Part shown: positions 18,592 to 18,654 of the stretch, piece after piece
Layout of the letters: each line of letters begins with the position of its first letter
Position numbering within the stretch: the stretch's first letter is position 1
NCBI GenBank assembly: GCA_036939755.1
Contig: JALLAZ010000245.1
Location: 1 to 18,654, forward strand
DNA from: Stephanodiscus triporus
Lineage: Eukaryota; Bacillariophyta; Thalassiosirophyceae; Thalassiosirales; Thalassiosiraceae
DNA: 18,654 bases
Reading direction: 5' to 3'
Program-made: the position numbers and the translations under genes
The notes under the pieces: generated by a model
Told to the model about the DNA's origin: nothing
Seen by the model: only the letters and a program-made list of their open reading frames with translations
Databases searched by the model: none

Positions 18592-18654
18592 GGGGGCCGT
18601 GGCCCCCAATTTTCGACAACGTTGTTTCAAAAAGGGGGCGAGCGATTTGCCCCC
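18592..18654. repeat. GC-rich palindrome cluster at the window edge
   Basis: Three consecutive inverted repeats: GGGGGCC-GT-GGCCCCC (18592-18607), the perfect palindrome ACAACGTTGT (18616-18625), and GGGGGC/GCCCCC (18634-18639 with 18649-18654). They contrast sharply with the AT-rich flank. This looks like the end of a dispersed repeat or transposon that continues beyond the window, which cannot be confirmed here. Confidence 0.4.

Noticed and set aside
1..18654. CRISPR array, prokaryotic operon or defence island
   Set aside because: No regularly spaced repeats; genes contain spliceosomal introns and organelle presequences, so the DNA is nuclear eukaryotic.

Overview
The window is nuclear DNA from a eukaryotic microalga, most likely a diatom, possibly a centric or Thalassiosira-like one. 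The support is spliced genes with GT-AG introns of about 90-240 bp, an ABC-F protein with a diatom-style plastid presequence (signal peptide followed by a CDAF motif resembling ASAFAP), a Pro/Thr-stalked membrane protein, and a decayed copy of the helicase-associated (HA) repeat family that is abundant in diatoms. The species cannot be named from the sequence. Coding DNA is GC-rich and full of GAC/ACG/TCG trinucleotide runs, which produce many long shadow reading frames on the opposite strand.

Layout. (1) Positions 7-4857 hold a divergent pair of translation genes: a DBP3-type DEAD-box helicase (minus, 2 exons) and a plastid-type EttA ABC-F ATPase (plus, 5 exons), sharing an intergenic region of about 210 bp. 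(2) Positions 4858-9780 form a strikingly AT-richer island with no intact gene. It holds at least three decayed coding units: an HA-repeat gene on the minus strand, a divergent plus-strand gene with a coiled coil and a C-terminal ubiquitin-like segment plus two apparent introns of about 50 nt, and an unidentified minus-strand gene. Two inverted-repeat elements of MITE size (142 and 89 bp) lie in it. (3) Positions 9781-16242 hold a second divergent pair: a prolyl aminopeptidase-like hydrolase with long low-complexity insertions (minus), and a large single-pass membrane protein with a DOMON-like ectodomain (plus, 2 exons), separated by about 610 bp. (4) Positions 17182-18373 hold a mitochondrial carrier of the ornithine/basic amino-acid type (plus, 2 exons). 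The last 60 bp are GC-rich palindromes that may be the edge of another repeat.

Functionally, DBP3 (nucleolar pre-rRNA processing) and EttA (organelle ribosome gating) both concern translation, but nothing here shows co-regulation beyond adjacency. The other intact genes look like independent housekeeping or surface functions. I see no intact multi-gene system. The most unusual content is the decayed island and its palindromes, the carrier's altered third signature motif, the DOMON membrane protein, and the repeated placement of introns inside P-loop codons.
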